Positions 32,088 through 41,998 are shown, numbered from the stretch's first letter. The stretch is 64,000 nucleotides of DNA from CAWUFC02 sp963921335 (GCA_963921335.3 CAWUFC020000002.1:124001-188000); one strand, 5' to 3'. Program-made: numbers and translations. Notes: a model not told the origin generated them from the letters alone.

Positions 32088-33515
32088 CTATACACCGCCA
32101 TGGACAGGCGGCCAGCTCCTGCTCGGGCCTGGATCTTCGTGGTACCAGCTTAACTGTGATCGGAGTCTCACTACATCGCCTACGATGGCTATGGTTGGCG
32201 CATGGACAGTCGTGTTCTGCAGCAGTGTGGGCAGCGCTGTGAGCGTGCTTACATACGTCCGCTGGTTGCTAGTAGTTCCCTGCTCTACCAGTGCGATTGG
32301 TGTCGACCCCTGCCTGCCGTGATGCTGCAACTGCGCACAGATTTCAACCAGGCCTTTAAGCCCCATGTAGAACACCAGGGTCTCCTGCGGGTTCTGCATG
32401 TGCTGCCAGGCCAGATCCAGGCTCCCATCCTTGAGATGTCCGGTGATAAAACGCACTGATTGGGCGTGCTCGCGATGAGTCAACGGGATGCCCGCATAGG
32501 CAGCACAGCCACTGGCAGCGGTCACCCCAGGCACCACCTGAAACGGCACCTGGTGCGCAGCCAGCAGCTCGATTTCTTCGCCTCCGCGACCAAAGATAAA
32601 AGGATCGCCGCCTTTGAGACGCGCTACCCGCTTGCCAGCCTGCGCCAACTCAAGCAGCATCTGATTGATATCCTGCTGCGGTACTGCGTGATCCGCCCGC
32701 CGCTTACCCACATAAATGCGATCAGCATCCCGTCGCGCCAGTTCAAGCACCTGCGGAGAAACCAGGCGATCATAGAGCACGACGTCTGCCGCTTGTAGCA
32801 GCCGCAGGGTCTTGAAAGACACCAGATCGGGATCTCCAGGACCAGCACCTAACAGATAGACCTCACCACCGGCGAGAGCGTCCTGCTGTTGCAGAGACGC
32901 ATGGAGGTCCTTGCCGGCGCCCTCTGTATCACCGCTATACACTTTGTGCTGTAGCGCTGGTCTATCGAGCAGTTCTTCCCAAAACCTGCGGCGCTGAGAA
33001 AATTCCGGTAGCGCCTCGGCAACTGGCTGACGAAAGCGCGCTGCAAACTCAACCAGGCGTCCGTACGCCGCTGGCAAAATGGATTCAATCAGGCTGCGAA
33101 CGCGGCGCACCAGTACCGGACTGCGCCCGCCACTGCCGATCGCCACCAGCATCGGGTTTCTGTCGACAATAGCTGGAAATATAAAAGTACACAGGGAGGG
33201 TTGGTCGACCACGTTGACAGGTAAGTCACGTAATTGCGCCTGCTCAGATACGTCGGCGTTTACGCTGTTATCCGGGGTGGCTGCCACCACTAACCTTTGC
33301 CCGTCCAGATGGCTGCTTTGATACGACTCCTGCAGGTAAAGCCCACCGTGTTGTTCCAGTAGCTTCTCTAAGTCGGGTTCGATATCAGGGGCGACAATAG
33401 TCACCCTGGCGCCGGCTCGCAACAGCAAGCCGGCTTTGCGCTGAGCCACCTGGCCGCCACCGACAACCAGCACAGGGACCTGTGTCAGCTGAAAAAACAG
33501 CGGCAGGTAGTCCAT
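32088..33515 (-). CDS. cysG: Siroheme synthase (precorrin-2 dehydrogenase/ferrochelatase and uroporphyrinogen-III methyltransferase)
   Basis: A 475-residue fused enzyme. The N-half (about 1-205) is the NAD-dependent dehydrogenase/chelatase: VPVLVVGGGQVAQRKAG with a dinucleotide fold, IGSGGRSPVLVRRVRS and the dimerisation region. The C-half (about 215-460) is the SAM-dependent methyltransferase: VYLLGAGPGDPDLVS, DRLVS, YVGKRRADH, RLKGGDPFIFGRGGEE and VVPGVTAASGCAAYAGIPLTHR. It makes siroheme for sulfite/nitrite reductase from uroporphyrinogen III. It sits 2 bases downstream of the serS stop, the standard gammaproteobacterial arrangement. Confidence 0.97.
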   Translation of the reverse strand: MDYLPLFFQLTQVPVLVVGGGQVAQRKAGLLLRAGARVTIVAPDIEPDLEKLLEQHGGLYLQESYQSSHLDGQRLVVAATPDNSVNADVSEQAQLRDLPVNVVDQPSLCTFIFPAIVDRNPMLVAIGSGGRSPVLVRRVRSLIESILPAAYGRLVEFAARFRQPVAEALPEFSQRRRFWEELLDRPALQHKVYSGDTEGAGKDLHASLQQQDALAGGEVYLLGAGPGDPDLVSFKTLRLLQAADVVLYDRLVSPQVLELARRDADRIYVGKRRADHAVPQQDINQMLLELAQAGKRVARLKGGDPFIFGRGGEEIELLAAHQVPFQVVPGVTAASGCAAYAGIPLTHREHAQSVRFITGHLKDGSLDLAWQHMQNPQETLVFYMGLKGLVEICAQLQHHGRQGSTPIALVEQGTTSNQRTYVSTLTALPTLLQNTTVHAPTIAIVGDVVRLRSQLSWYHEDPGPSRSWPPVHGGV

Positions 33516-33517
33516 GC

Positions 33518-34813
33518 TTAGCGAGGTTCCAAACGGGTTTTGCCACCCATATAGGCTTGCAAGGCAACTGGGATGTCGACACTGCCGTCGGCCCGCTGAT
33601 AATTCTCAAGAATCGCGACCAGGGTGCGGCCAACGGCGAGGCCAGAACCGTTCAGCGTGTGCAGCAGTTCCGGCTTGCCGGTTTCCGGATTGCGCCAGCG
33701 CGCCATCATGCGCCGCGCCTGATAGTCGCCGTAATTGCTGCAGGAGGATATTTCCCTATAGGTGTCCTGTGCCGGCAGCCAAACTTCAAGATCATAGGTT
33801 TTACGTGCGCCGAAACCGACATCTCCAGCGAAAAGAATGACTTTGCGGTAAGGCAGTTCGAGTCGCTGCAGAATCACCTCCGCGTGACCTGTCAGCTCTT
33901 CCAGGGCTGCATCAGACTGCTGCGGCGCTACCATCTGCACCAATTCCACTTTTTCGAACTGGTGCTGGCGAATCATGCCACGGGTGTCTTTGCCATAACT
34001 ACCTGCCTCACTCCGAAAACAGGGGCTGTGACAGGTAAAGCGGTAGTTGGGCAGGTCGTCGGCTTCAATGATGCTGTCGCGAACCAAATTGGTGACCGGC
34101 ACTTCCGCGGTGGGTATCAAATAGAGATCAGCGTCATGGCGCAGTTTAAAAAGATCCTCTTCAAACTTAGGCAGTTGACTGGTGCCCCTGAGAGAGTCGG
34201 CATTGACGATATAGGGAACGTTAATTTCGCTATAGCCGTGTTCCTGCGTATGGGTATTGAGCATCAATTGGATCAGTGCGCGGTGCATGTGCGCGAGATC
34301 GGCGTGCAGCACGGCAAAGCGGCTGCCGGTGATTTTGCTGGCAGACTCAAAGTCGAGCCCACCCAGCTCTTCGCCGATGTCCACGTGATCTTTGACCTCA
34401 AAGTCAAAAGTGGGCACCTCACCCCATTGGCTCACTTCTTGATTGTCGTCCTCGTCGGCGCCCTCCGGGACCTCCTCCGCAAGAACGTTCGGTGTAGCCA
34501 TCAACAACTCGTCGAGCTCTGACTGTACCTGTCTGGCCTCTTGGGTCAGCTGGTCCAGCTGAGCGGCAATTTTGTCGAGAGTTTCGTTGACGGTTGCCTT
34601 GGCCTCTTCAACCGGCACGCCCTCTTTCACCAGCTCGCCAATTTTCTTCGAAGCACTCTTACGTTCAGCTTGCAGCGACTGACTATCCATGTCGGCCTGT
34701 TTGCGGCGTGCATCGAGGGCGGCAAAGCCCGCCGCGTCAAAATTGTGCCCACGCCGCGCCAGCTGACGGGCGATCTCTTCCGGGTCCTTGCGGACCAGTT
34801 TTATATCTAGCAT
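33518..34813 (-). CDS. serS: Seryl-tRNA synthetase
   Basis: A 431-residue class II aminoacyl-tRNA synthetase. The N-terminal two-helix coiled coil (about 25-105), which holds tRNA-Ser, is followed by motif 1 around GSRFAVLHADLAHMHRALIQ, motif 2 FRSEAGSYGKDTRGMIRQHQFEKVE (only parts quoted: FRSEAGSYGKDTRG and RQHQFEKVE) and motif 3 NGSGLAVGRTLVAILEN. Length and motifs are normal. It lies between crcB (11-base gap) and cysG. Confidence 0.97.
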   Translation of the reverse strand: MLDIKLVRKDPEEIARQLARRGHNFDAAGFAALDARRKQADMDSQSLQAERKSASKKIGELVKEGVPVEEAKATVNETLDKIAAQLDQLTQEARQVQSELDELLMATPNVLAEEVPEGADEDDNQEVSQWGEVPTFDFEVKDHVDIGEELGGLDFESASKITGSRFAVLHADLAHMHRALIQLMLNTHTQEHGYSEINVPYIVNADSLRGTSQLPKFEEDLFKLRHDADLYLIPTAEVPVTNLVRDSIIEADDLPNYRFTCHSPCFRSEAGSYGKDTRGMIRQHQFEKVELVQMVAPQQSDAALEELTGHAEVILQRLELPYRKVILFAGDVGFGARKTYDLEVWLPAQDTYREISSCSNYGDYQARRMMARWRNPETGKPELLHTLNGSGLAVGRTLVAILENYQRADGSVDIPVALQAYMGGKTRLEPR

Positions 34814-34824
34814 GTCTTACTCTG

Positions 34825-35202
34825 TTACCAAATCAATCGTGTTAAGCTCATCCCCGCCCAAACTGCCAGCAAGCAGATCACCACACTGGCGACAACGTAA
34901 AGCGCGGCCATTCCGGGCTGTCCGTTCTCCAACAGGCTCAACGTCTCCAGTGAAAATGTGGAAAACGTCGTGAATGCGCCGAGAAAGCCAATCATAAATA
35001 CGCTGCGCCAGTCTGGGTGCAGGACCATCTTTTCAACGATCAGCACATACATCAGGCCTATCAGCAGCGAACCAACAACGTTGACCACCAGGGTACCCAG
35101 CGGTAAATGATGGCTGCTGAGGTTGTGCACCATTGTCGACAACAGGTGTCGCGCCAATGCACCACCGGCACCGCCCAGGGCAATAAAAATCAAGTGTTTC
35201 AT
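34825..35202 (-). CDS. crcB: Fluoride exporter Fluc/CrcB
   Basis: A 125-residue four-helix membrane protein forming a dual-topology dimeric F- channel. The signatures are GGAGGALARHLLST in helix 1, LGTLVVNVVGSLLIG in helix 2 and GFLGAFTTFSTFSLE in helix 3; the Phe-box residues and the central Na+ site lie in that last segment. A C-terminal helix of 20 residues closes the protein. Only one copy is present, so it should homodimerise. No crcB-type fluoride riboswitch is seen because the gene is inside the operon, 14 bases after rarA. Confidence 0.93.
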   Translation of the reverse strand: MKHLIFIALGGAGGALARHLLSTMVHNLSSHHLPLGTLVVNVVGSLLIGLMYVLIVEKMVLHPDWRSVFMIGFLGAFTTFSTFSLETLSLLENGQPGMAALYVVASVVICLLAVWAGMSLTRLIW

Positions 35203-35216
35203 GGACTAGGGGCAGG

Positions 35217-36530
35217 CTACTCGTAGCGGCGTATTGTACTTTGTTTATCAAGGCCGCGCAGGTGCTCCAGCTTCTCGGCGATCCTTTGTTCCAGACCGCG
35301 ATCGACCGGATCATACAGTCGCACATCTCGCAGCGACTCGGGGAAGTAGTTCTCTCCCGCAGCATAGGCACCCAGTTCGTCGTGGGCGTAGCGATAATCG
35401 GCGCCGTGATCCATGTCTTTCATGAGTTCGGTCGGCGCATTGCGCAAATGTAGCGGCACTTCCTCACTACCTGTTTCCTGAACGAGAGTCCGCGCGGCTT
35501 TGTAGGCGGTATACACCGCGTTGCTTTTAGCAGCACAGGCCATGTAGGCCACCGCCTGGGCAATGGCGAGTTCTCCCTCCGGGCTGCCGAGGCGTTCCTG
35601 CACCTGCCAGGCGTCGAGAGCAATGGTCAGTGCCCGCGGGTCAGCATTGCCGATATCCTCACTGGCCATTCGGACAACGCGGCGAGCGATATAGAGAGGA
35701 TCACAGCCACCATCGAGCATGCGCACAAACCAGTACAGGGCCGCATCGGGGGAGCTGCCCCGAACCGATTTGTGCAAGGCCGAGATCTGGTCGTAAAAGA
35801 CATCACCACCTTTGTCGAAGCGACGCAGGCTCTCGGTGCTGATTTCATCCACAATCTCGGTATCAATGGCGGAACCTGCCGCCAGGTCGGCAGCCAGCTC
35901 TAATAAGTTTAGTGCCAGGCGCGCATCGCCGTCCGCCTGATGGGCTAGACGCTCGAGAATGCCCTCTTCTGGCTGCCCTGAGCCTTCCAGTGCCAGCAGG
36001 CCGCGCTCGAGCACCTGCACCAGTTCTGCGTGATCGAGGTCGCGCAGCTTATAGACTCGCGACCGCGAAAGCAGTGCGTTATTGAGCTCGAAACTGGGGT
36101 TTTCTGTGGTTGCCCCGACAAAAATGACCGTACCATCCTCAACATAGGGAAGAAACGCGTCCTGCTGTGCCTTGTTGAACCGATGCACTTCGTCGACAAA
36201 TAGAATGGTGTCGCGGCCTTGAGACTGGTGCATTTTGGCCTGCTGCACGGCTTCGCGAATCTCTTTAACACCCGCCAGTACCGCCGACAGCGTCAGGAAG
36301 CTGGCATTTGCCAGTTCGGCCATCAGTCGCGCCAGCGTGGTTTTACCAACCCCTGGCGGCCCCCACAGAATCATTGAATGCAACTGCCCGCGGGCCAGGG
36401 CCTCACGCAGGGGCTTGCCCTGCCCAAGGATATGTTGCTGGCCGACGTAGTCATCCAGCGAAGCGGGACGCAAACGGGCCGCCAGCGGCTGATAACCAGC
36501 GCCGGACTGGGCAAACAGATCTTCACTCAT
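35217..36530 (-). CDS. rarA: Replication-associated recombination protein A
   Basis: A 437-residue AAA+ clamp-loader-like ATPase (MgsA/RarA) acting at stalled forks. It has Walker A GPPGVGKTTLARL, Walker B DEVHRFNKAQQD, sensor 1 GATTENPSFELN, the arginine finger in LLSRSRVY, and the tetramerisation C-domain with DGDARLALNLLE and LYIARRVVRMASEDIG. Start ATG 36530 (MSEDLFAQSG) matches the family. A longer frame reaching 36647 would run through lolA. The start overlaps the end of lolA by 8 bases. Confidence 0.96.
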   Translation of the reverse strand: MSEDLFAQSGAGYQPLAARLRPASLDDYVGQQHILGQGKPLREALARGQLHSMILWGPPGVGKTTLARLMAELANASFLTLSAVLAGVKEIREAVQQAKMHQSQGRDTILFVDEVHRFNKAQQDAFLPYVEDGTVIFVGATTENPSFELNNALLSRSRVYKLRDLDHAELVQVLERGLLALEGSGQPEEGILERLAHQADGDARLALNLLELAADLAAGSAIDTEIVDEISTESLRRFDKGGDVFYDQISALHKSVRGSSPDAALYWFVRMLDGGCDPLYIARRVVRMASEDIGNADPRALTIALDAWQVQERLGSPEGELAIAQAVAYMACAAKSNAVYTAYKAARTLVQETGSEEVPLHLRNAPTELMKDMDHGADYRYAHDELGAYAAGENYFPESLRDVRLYDPVDRGLEQRIAEKLEHLRGLDKQSTIRRYE

Positions 36531-37113
36531 TGTGGATAAAATCGACGCCTTCGGGCACGTCGAAAAGGAAGCTGTCTTCTGGTAGATCGTCGTTAATGGC
36601 GATATCACTGAATTGTATCTGCGAGCGCTGCAGCAGCTTGTCTTCAACCCGCATCTCTACCAGAACCGTACCCTCGAACTGCAGTTCAATGGCCACAATG
36701 CCGTTATCGGTGTTGTAAGGTTCCAGCCGAAATTGCCCGCCCTCGAGGGTCTCAATGCGATACAGCTGCTCCAGTTTTTCTACTTCGCCTCCGAGAATCG
36801 CTATCGGTGACTCCAGCTGCGCTTCACTCACAGGACTGAGGGTCGCGCTCTCCAGCTCCACATCGTAGTGAAACAGCTGGCGATCTACCAGAATCAGCAG
36901 CTGCTCATCGGGGGCCAGAATATGCCAGCGGAATTTGCCGGGCTGTTGCAGACGAAAACTACCCTCGCTCTGCTGCAGGATCTCGCCGCTATCGCTGCGC
37001 AGCTCCTGTGCAAACCGCCCCGACATCGTCTTGATGTCAGCCAGGCGATCCTGCAGTTCGCCTGCTAACACATGCAGTGGAAGAAGCAGTATGAGAAATA
37101 GTATGTAGTGCAT
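36523..37113 (-). CDS. lolA: Outer-membrane lipoprotein carrier protein
   Basis: The 196-residue periplasmic chaperone takes lipoproteins from the LolCDE transporter to LolB. A signal peptide of about 18 residues (HYILFLILLLPLHVLAG) precedes the half-barrel: DIKTMSGRFAQEL, GSFRLQQPGKFRWHILAPDEQ and LVDRQLFHYDVELESAT are family hallmarks. ATG 37113 overlaps the ftsK stop as TGATG. An additional TTG codon lies just before. The C-terminus lies within the start of rarA. Confidence 0.93.
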   Translation of the reverse strand: MHYILFLILLLPLHVLAGELQDRLADIKTMSGRFAQELRSDSGEILQQSEGSFRLQQPGKFRWHILAPDEQLLILVDRQLFHYDVELESATLSPVSEAQLESPIAILGGEVEKLEQLYRIETLEGGQFRLEPYNTDNGIVAIELQFEGTVLVEMRVEDKLLQRSQIQFSDIAINDDLPEDSFLFDVPEGVDFIHNE

Positions 37114-39428
37114 CAATCTTCGACTGGCGGGGGCGCCAACACCTCCCGCTGACCATTAGTGCCCATCTCGCTGACAACACCGGCGGCTTCCATAGCCTCG
37201 ATCAAGCGGGCAGCGCGGTTGTAGCCGATGCGAAGTTTGCGCTGTACTGAAGAAATACTGGCGCGACGACTTTTGCACACATAATGAACCGCTTCGTCGT
37301 AGAGCGCATCACTCTCCTCTGCGCCATCTTCACCTTCTGGTTTTTCGCCGGGCAAGGCACCCGGTGCGCCGCCTTCATCGAGCAGACCCTCGATATAGGC
37401 CGGTTCGCCGCGGCGCTTCCAGTCCGCCACTACTTTGTGCACCTCATGATCATCCACAAAGGCGCCGTGTACCCGAATGGGGACAGCCGTACCTGGCGGC
37501 AGGTACAGCATGTCGCCATGCCCCAGTAGCTGTTCGGCGCCACCCTGGTCGAGAATGGTGCGCGAATCCACCTTGGAGGACACCTGGAACGCTATTCTGG
37601 TCGGCACGTTGGCTTTGATCAGGCCGGTAATCACATCGACTGAGGGGCGCTGGGTGGCGAGGATCAGGTGAATGCCGGCCGCCCTCGCCTTCTGGGCAAT
37701 ACGGGCAATTAACTCCTCCACCTTTTTGCCCACAATCATCATCATGTCGGCAAATTCATCGATCACCACCACAATGGAAGGGAGTTTGGTCAGATCGGGT
37801 GGTGTTTGTTCTTCCTCGGTTTGTTCAAAGGTCGGCTCGGGAATCCACAAGGGATCTTTAATCGGCTCGCCCGCTTCAATGGCGTCGGCCACTTTACGGT
37901 TATAACCAGCCAGGTTGCGCACACCGAGTGCCGCCATCAGCTTGTAGCGCCGCTCCATTTCGGCCACACACCAGCGCAGGCCATTGGCTGCGTCTTTCAT
38001 GTCCGTGATCACCGGCGTTAGCAAATGCGGAATGCCGTCATACACCGATAGCTCCAGCATCTTCGGGTCGACCAGGATCATGCGCACATCATCGGGCCCG
38101 GACTTGTACAGCAGGCTGAGCAACATCGCGTTCACGCCTACCGATTTACCGGCACCGGTGGTACCCGCCACCAGCAAATGGGGCATCTTGCCCAGATCTG
38201 CGCACACCGGTTGACCCGAGATATCGTGTCCCAGGGCCAGGGTTAGTGGCGACTTGGAACCATCAAAGGCCTGTGAAGACAGCACCTCGCGGAAGTTAAC
38301 CACCTCCCTGTCTTCATTGGGTATCTCTATACCCACGACGGATTTGCCCGGGATGACCTCGACCACCCGCACGGAGATAACCGCCAGTGAACGGGCCAGG
38401 TCTTTGGCCAGATTGGAAATTCGGCTGACTTTGACGCCGGCGGCGGGCTGGATTTCAAAACGAGTGATGACCGGGCCGGGGTATACCGCCACCACCTCTG
38501 CGCTGATACCGAAATCGGCCAGTTTCAGCTCGAGCAGCTTGGACAGGGCCTCCAGCGCTTCTTTGGAATAGCCGCGGTTGGGATCTTTAACCTCGATATC
38601 AAGCAGATCGAGGTGCGGCAGTTCACCGGTAACCAGTGCGTCAAACAATGGTTGCTGCTTCTCTTTCTCCGCTCTGGCGCTTTTTTCCACCTTCTTCTGC
38701 AGGGGTTTAATCTTGGGCGGCTTGCGCTTCTTTTCCTTCTCTACGTGCTGGGTAATCGCAATTTGCCGTTCCTGCTGTACCTTTTGCTGCTCACGCTTTT
38801 CCTTGCGCTGCTGCATCAGACCCAGCAGTTTCTGGTAAGCGCGCTGGCTGCCATCCAGCGTCCAGCGACCCACCTGATCCATAAGCCGCAACCAGCTCAG
38901 GTCAGTGAAAATGGTCATGCCGAACAGGAACACAGCGACCAGGATCAGGCGACTGCCCGTGATACTAAAGGCCTCGGTAAAGGCGCCTCCCACGGCCTGC
39001 CCAAGCATGCCGCCAAGCCCCTGTGGTAGAACCGACTGGCCAAGGTCATTCATCGCGGCCAGCGCAGTGCCGGCAATCATCACGAGCACCAGGCCCAGGG
39101 CTCGGATAGCCAGGGTCACCCAGTCAAACGCCTGGCCTTCAAAACGTTGCTGAAACAGGATCCAGGCGCGATACGCCAGCATCAGGGGAAACAAATAGGC
39201 AAGATAGCCAATCAACGAGAAAAAGACGTCGGCCAGCCAGGCACCTGTGGGCCCGCCCGCATTCCGAATCTGGTCGGCACCGCTGGTGGCGGACCAGCCT
39301 GGATCGTCCGGTGAATAACTGACCAGTGCCAGCAACAGGTACAGGCAAACGGCAGATACCCCGATCAGGGCACCCTCGCGCAGCCTCGGTCCGAGGAAAT
39401 GCTTCACTGTGCTGGTCTGTTCAGACAC
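37113..39428 (-). CDS. ftsK: DNA translocase FtsK
   Basis: A 771-residue septum-linked DNA pump. It has four N-terminal membrane helices (about 15-185), a short K/E/Q-rich linker (about 205-265) far smaller than in E. coli, then the alpha-beta motor with Walker A AGTTGAGKSVGVNAM and Walker B IVVVIDEFADMMM. The C-terminal winged-helix gamma domain (about 700-765: YDEAVHYVCKSRRASISSV and NRAARLIEAMEAAG) reads KOPS. The short-linker form is common in marine gammaproteobacteria. The start is GTG 39428 with a weak ribosome-binding region. It is first in the run ftsK-lolA-rarA-crcB-serS-cysG and divergent from trxB. Confidence 0.97.
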   Translation of the reverse strand: MSEQTSTVKHFLGPRLREGALIGVSAVCLYLLLALVSYSPDDPGWSATSGADQIRNAGGPTGAWLADVFFSLIGYLAYLFPLMLAYRAWILFQQRFEGQAFDWVTLAIRALGLVLVMIAGTALAAMNDLGQSVLPQGLGGMLGQAVGGAFTEAFSITGSRLILVAVFLFGMTIFTDLSWLRLMDQVGRWTLDGSQRAYQKLLGLMQQRKEKREQQKVQQERQIAITQHVEKEKKRKPPKIKPLQKKVEKSARAEKEKQQPLFDALVTGELPHLDLLDIEVKDPNRGYSKEALEALSKLLELKLADFGISAEVVAVYPGPVITRFEIQPAAGVKVSRISNLAKDLARSLAVISVRVVEVIPGKSVVGIEIPNEDREVVNFREVLSSQAFDGSKSPLTLALGHDISGQPVCADLGKMPHLLVAGTTGAGKSVGVNAMLLSLLYKSGPDDVRMILVDPKMLELSVYDGIPHLLTPVITDMKDAANGLRWCVAEMERRYKLMAALGVRNLAGYNRKVADAIEAGEPIKDPLWIPEPTFEQTEEEQTPPDLTKLPSIVVVIDEFADMMMIVGKKVEELIARIAQKARAAGIHLILATQRPSVDVITGLIKANVPTRIAFQVSSKVDSRTILDQGGAEQLLGHGDMLYLPPGTAVPIRVHGAFVDDHEVHKVVADWKRRGEPAYIEGLLDEGGAPGALPGEKPEGEDGAEESDALYDEAVHYVCKSRRASISSVQRKLRIGYNRAARLIEAMEAAGVVSEMGTNGQREVLAPPPVED

Positions 39429-39602
39429 GGCCGTTCACCACTTATGATTTTTGCTAATTATGCTTATATTTATTCGTTATTTCAAAAGCTTAGGAGGCTT
39501 TTTTAATATATCTCCGAATCTTTGCCAACAACCCCCCTTTAACTTATGCTGTTCGCCCCCATAGTGACTGAAACACAACACGAGCATTAAGGAACCCTGT
39601 TT

Positions 39603-40553
39603 ATGAGTGACCCCCAGCACCACCGCCTGATCATCCTCGGCTCCGGTCCGGCTGGCTACACGGCATCGATTTACGCCGCCCGTGCCAATCTGTCCCCTGT
39701 CGTGATCACGGGCATGCAACAGGGTGGCCAGCTCACCACCACGACCGATGTGGACAACTGGCCCGGCGATGTCGAGGGTCTGCAAGGCCCTGACCTGATG
39801 GTACGCATGCAGCAACACGCCGAGCGCTTCGACAGCGAGATTATCTTTGACCATATTGAAAAAGTGGATCTGGCGGCACGACCTATCGTCCTGGAGGGTA
39901 CTTCCACCTATACCTGCGATGCACTGATTATCGCCACCGGCGCTTCTGCCCAATACCTGGGTCTACCCTCCGAGGAAGCCTTTATGGGCAAAGGTGTCAG
40001 CGCCTGTGCCACCTGTGATGGCTTTTTCTATCGCGGTAAGAAGGTCGCCGTGATTGGTGGTGGTAATACTGCCGCGGAAGAAGCGCTGTACCTGTCCAAC
40101 ATCGCCGAAGAGGTCGTACTCGTGCATCGTCGCGATGCCCTGCGCGCGGAGAAAATCCTGCAGGACAAATTGTTTGATCGCGAAAAGAACGGCAATGTCA
40201 CCATTATGTGGAATAACACGCTGGATGAAGTGCTGGGCGATGACAGTGGTGTCACCGGCATGCGCATTCGCTCTACAGCTGACGACGGCACCACTGATGT
40301 GGACCTGGCTGGTGTGTTTATCGCTATTGGCCACAAGCCAAACACCGACATTTTCGCCGACCAGCTCGACATGAAGGATGGCTATATCCAGATTCACAGT
40401 GGCATCGAGGGTAATGCCACCGCCACCAGCGCCCCTGGCGTATTCGCGGCGGGCGATGTTGGCGACCATGTGTATCGCCAGGCAGTCACCTCCGCGGGTT
40501 TTGGCTGCATGGCAGCGCTCGACGCCGAGCGTTATCTCGACAATCTGGACTGA
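39603..40553 (+). CDS. trxB: Thioredoxin reductase
   Basis: A 316-residue NADPH-dependent flavoenzyme that reduces thioredoxin. The FAD motif ILGSGPAGYTA is at 11-21, the redox disulfide C135ATC138 follows, the NADPH motif is VIGGGNTAAEEALYL, and the C-terminal FAD contact is VFAAGDVGDHVYRQAVTS. AAGGA near 39590 is the ribosome-binding site. The 174-bp upstream gap, shared with divergent ftsK, is strongly A/T-rich (39440-39510) and likely holds both promoters. Also there is a small AAAGC/GCTTT stem at about 39483-39502. Confidence 0.97.
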   Translation: MSDPQHHRLIILGSGPAGYTASIYAARANLSPVVITGMQQGGQLTTTTDVDNWPGDVEGLQGPDLMVRMQQHAERFDSEIIFDHIEKVDLAARPIVLEGTSTYTCDALIIATGASAQYLGLPSEEAFMGKGVSACATCDGFFYRGKKVAVIGGGNTAAEEALYLSNIAEEVVLVHRRDALRAEKILQDKLFDREKNGNVTIMWNNTLDEVLGDDSGVTGMRIRSTADDGTTDVDLAGVFIAIGHKPNTDIFADQLDMKDGYIQIHSGIEGNATATSAPGVFAAGDVGDHVYRQAVTSAGFGCMAALDAERYLDNLD

Positions 40554-40574
40554 TTACTACACCATATCCAGGCG

Positions 40575-41291
40575 ATGGTAGCGATACAGCGAATCAACCA
40601 CCAGAGCCTGGAATTCCCCGATACGCGCCAGGCGCTCAGTTATCCCAACGGCTTGCTGGCTATCGGGGGTGACCTGAGTATTCCACGCCTGCTGGAAGCA
40701 TACTCCCACGGTATTTTCCCCTGGTACGAAGATCCACAGCCGATTATGTGGTGGAGCCCCGACCCCCGCTCTGTGCTGTATCCCGATGAACTCTATATAT
40801 CCCGAAGTTTGCGCAAATCCATGCGGCGTAGCGATTACACAATTACTGCTGATCGCGCGTTTCACCGAGTGGTGGCTGGCTGCGCCGATCGCCGGGAAGA
40901 TCACCAGGGCACCTGGATAACCAATGCCATGGGGCGAGCCTATATGGCCCTCCACCGCGCCGGTTACGCCCACTCAATCGAAGTATGGAGCCGCCACGGT
41001 CAACTGGTCGGCGGTCTCTATGGCGTCACACTGGGGCAGGTGTTTTTCGGTGAATCTATGTTCAGTAAGGAGCGCGATACCTCCAAGATGGCTCTCGTTG
41101 CTGCAGTCCATGAGCTAAAGCTGAGGGATTACCAACTGATCGACTGTCAGGTGGAGAGCGATCACCTGGTGTCACTGGGAGCACGAAGCATCCCGAGGCT
41201 AGACTTTGAGCAGTACCTTGCGCACACTACAGGCATGAATGAGCCGACTCCGTTATGGACCCTCGACTGCCCTGCCAGGGAGCTGCTGTGA
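40575..41291 (+). CDS. aat: Leucyl/phenylalanyl-tRNA--protein transferase
   Basis: The 238-residue enzyme adds Leu or Phe to proteins that begin with Arg or Lys, creating N-degrons for ClpS-ClpAP. YPNGLLAIGGDLS, GIFPWYEDPQPIMWWSPDPR and the GNAT-like core ending QLIDCQVESDHLVSLGAR are characteristic. Its stop overlaps the bpt GTG as GTGA. With bpt, clpA and clpS nearby, nearly the entire N-degron pathway is encoded in 5 kb. Confidence 0.96.
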   Translation: MVAIQRINHQSLEFPDTRQALSYPNGLLAIGGDLSIPRLLEAYSHGIFPWYEDPQPIMWWSPDPRSVLYPDELYISRSLRKSMRRSDYTITADRAFHRVVAGCADRREDHQGTWITNAMGRAYMALHRAGYAHSIEVWSRHGQLVGGLYGVTLGQVFFGESMFSKERDTSKMALVAAVHELKLRDYQLIDCQVESDHLVSLGARSIPRLDFEQYLAHTTGMNEPTPLWTLDCPARELL

Positions 41292-41998
41292 CCTCATCCC
41301 TGCGTGACCTCAAGGTATATACCACTTATCCTCACAGTTGCAGTTATCTGGAAGACAAGGAGGCCACTACCCTGTTTGTGGACCCCCGCACCCGGGTAGA
41401 CAGTGCTCTGTACAGTCAGCTTTCGCTGCTGGGTTTTCGCCGCTCCGGCTCGCATATCTATCGCCCTCATTGCGCACAGTGCAATGCCTGTATGCCAGCG
41501 CGAATCGTCGTGGAAGACTTCAAACCCCGACGCAGCCAGCGCCGCGCATGGGCTCGGAATCGCGATATACAGGTCGAACGGGTGGAGAGCATTGCGGGGG
41601 ATGAGTACTTTGCCTTGTACCAGCGCTATATCGAGGCGCGTCATCCCGATGGCGATATGTACCCGCCCCTGCGCGATCAGTACGAGTCTTTCCTGAGTGA
41701 TGAGTGGGGAGTGACCGGCTATTACCGCATGCAGCTTGATGGTGAAATACTAGGCGTGGCTGTCGTGGATCAGCTATCTGATGGCCTGTCGGCTATCTAC
41801 ACCTTTTATGACCCGGAACAGCAGCAACGCAGTCCCGGCAGTTTTGCCATTCTCTGGCAAATCGAGCACGCCAGAGCCCTGGGTCTGCCCTATGTCTATC
41901 TCGGATACTGGATCAAGGAATGCCAGAAAATGGCTTACAAGGTGGACTACAAGCCCCTTGAGCTCTGCGTGAATGGCCGCTGGACAGCGCTGCGCTAA
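41288..41998 (+). CDS. bpt: Aspartate/glutamate leucyltransferase
   Basis: A 236-residue bacterial ATE-fold transferase that adds Leu to N-terminal Asp or Glu. The start is GTG 41288, overlapping the aat stop; the extra codons back to 41255 read as antigen-free filler rather than family sequence. Conserved segments are TYPHSCSYLEDKEATTLF, SHIYRPHCAQCNACMPARI with its Cys cluster, ARHPDGDMY, and VYLGYWIKECQKMAYKVDYKP. The function is inferred from Vibrio Bpt homology. Confidence 0.94.
   Translation: MTSSLRDLKVYTTYPHSCSYLEDKEATTLFVDPRTRVDSALYSQLSLLGFRRSGSHIYRPHCAQCNACMPARIVVEDFKPRRSQRRAWARNRDIQVERVESIAGDEYFALYQRYIEARHPDGDMYPPLRDQYESFLSDEWGVTGYYRMQLDGEILGVAVVDQLSDGLSAIYTFYDPEQQQRSPGSFAILWQIEHARALGLPYVYLGYWIKECQKMAYKVDYKPLELCVNGRWTALR

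Noticed and set aside
33482..34522. 346-codon plus-strand frame over cysG/serS
   Set aside because: Antisense to the clear seryl-tRNA synthetase and siroheme synthase genes; no protein-like pattern.
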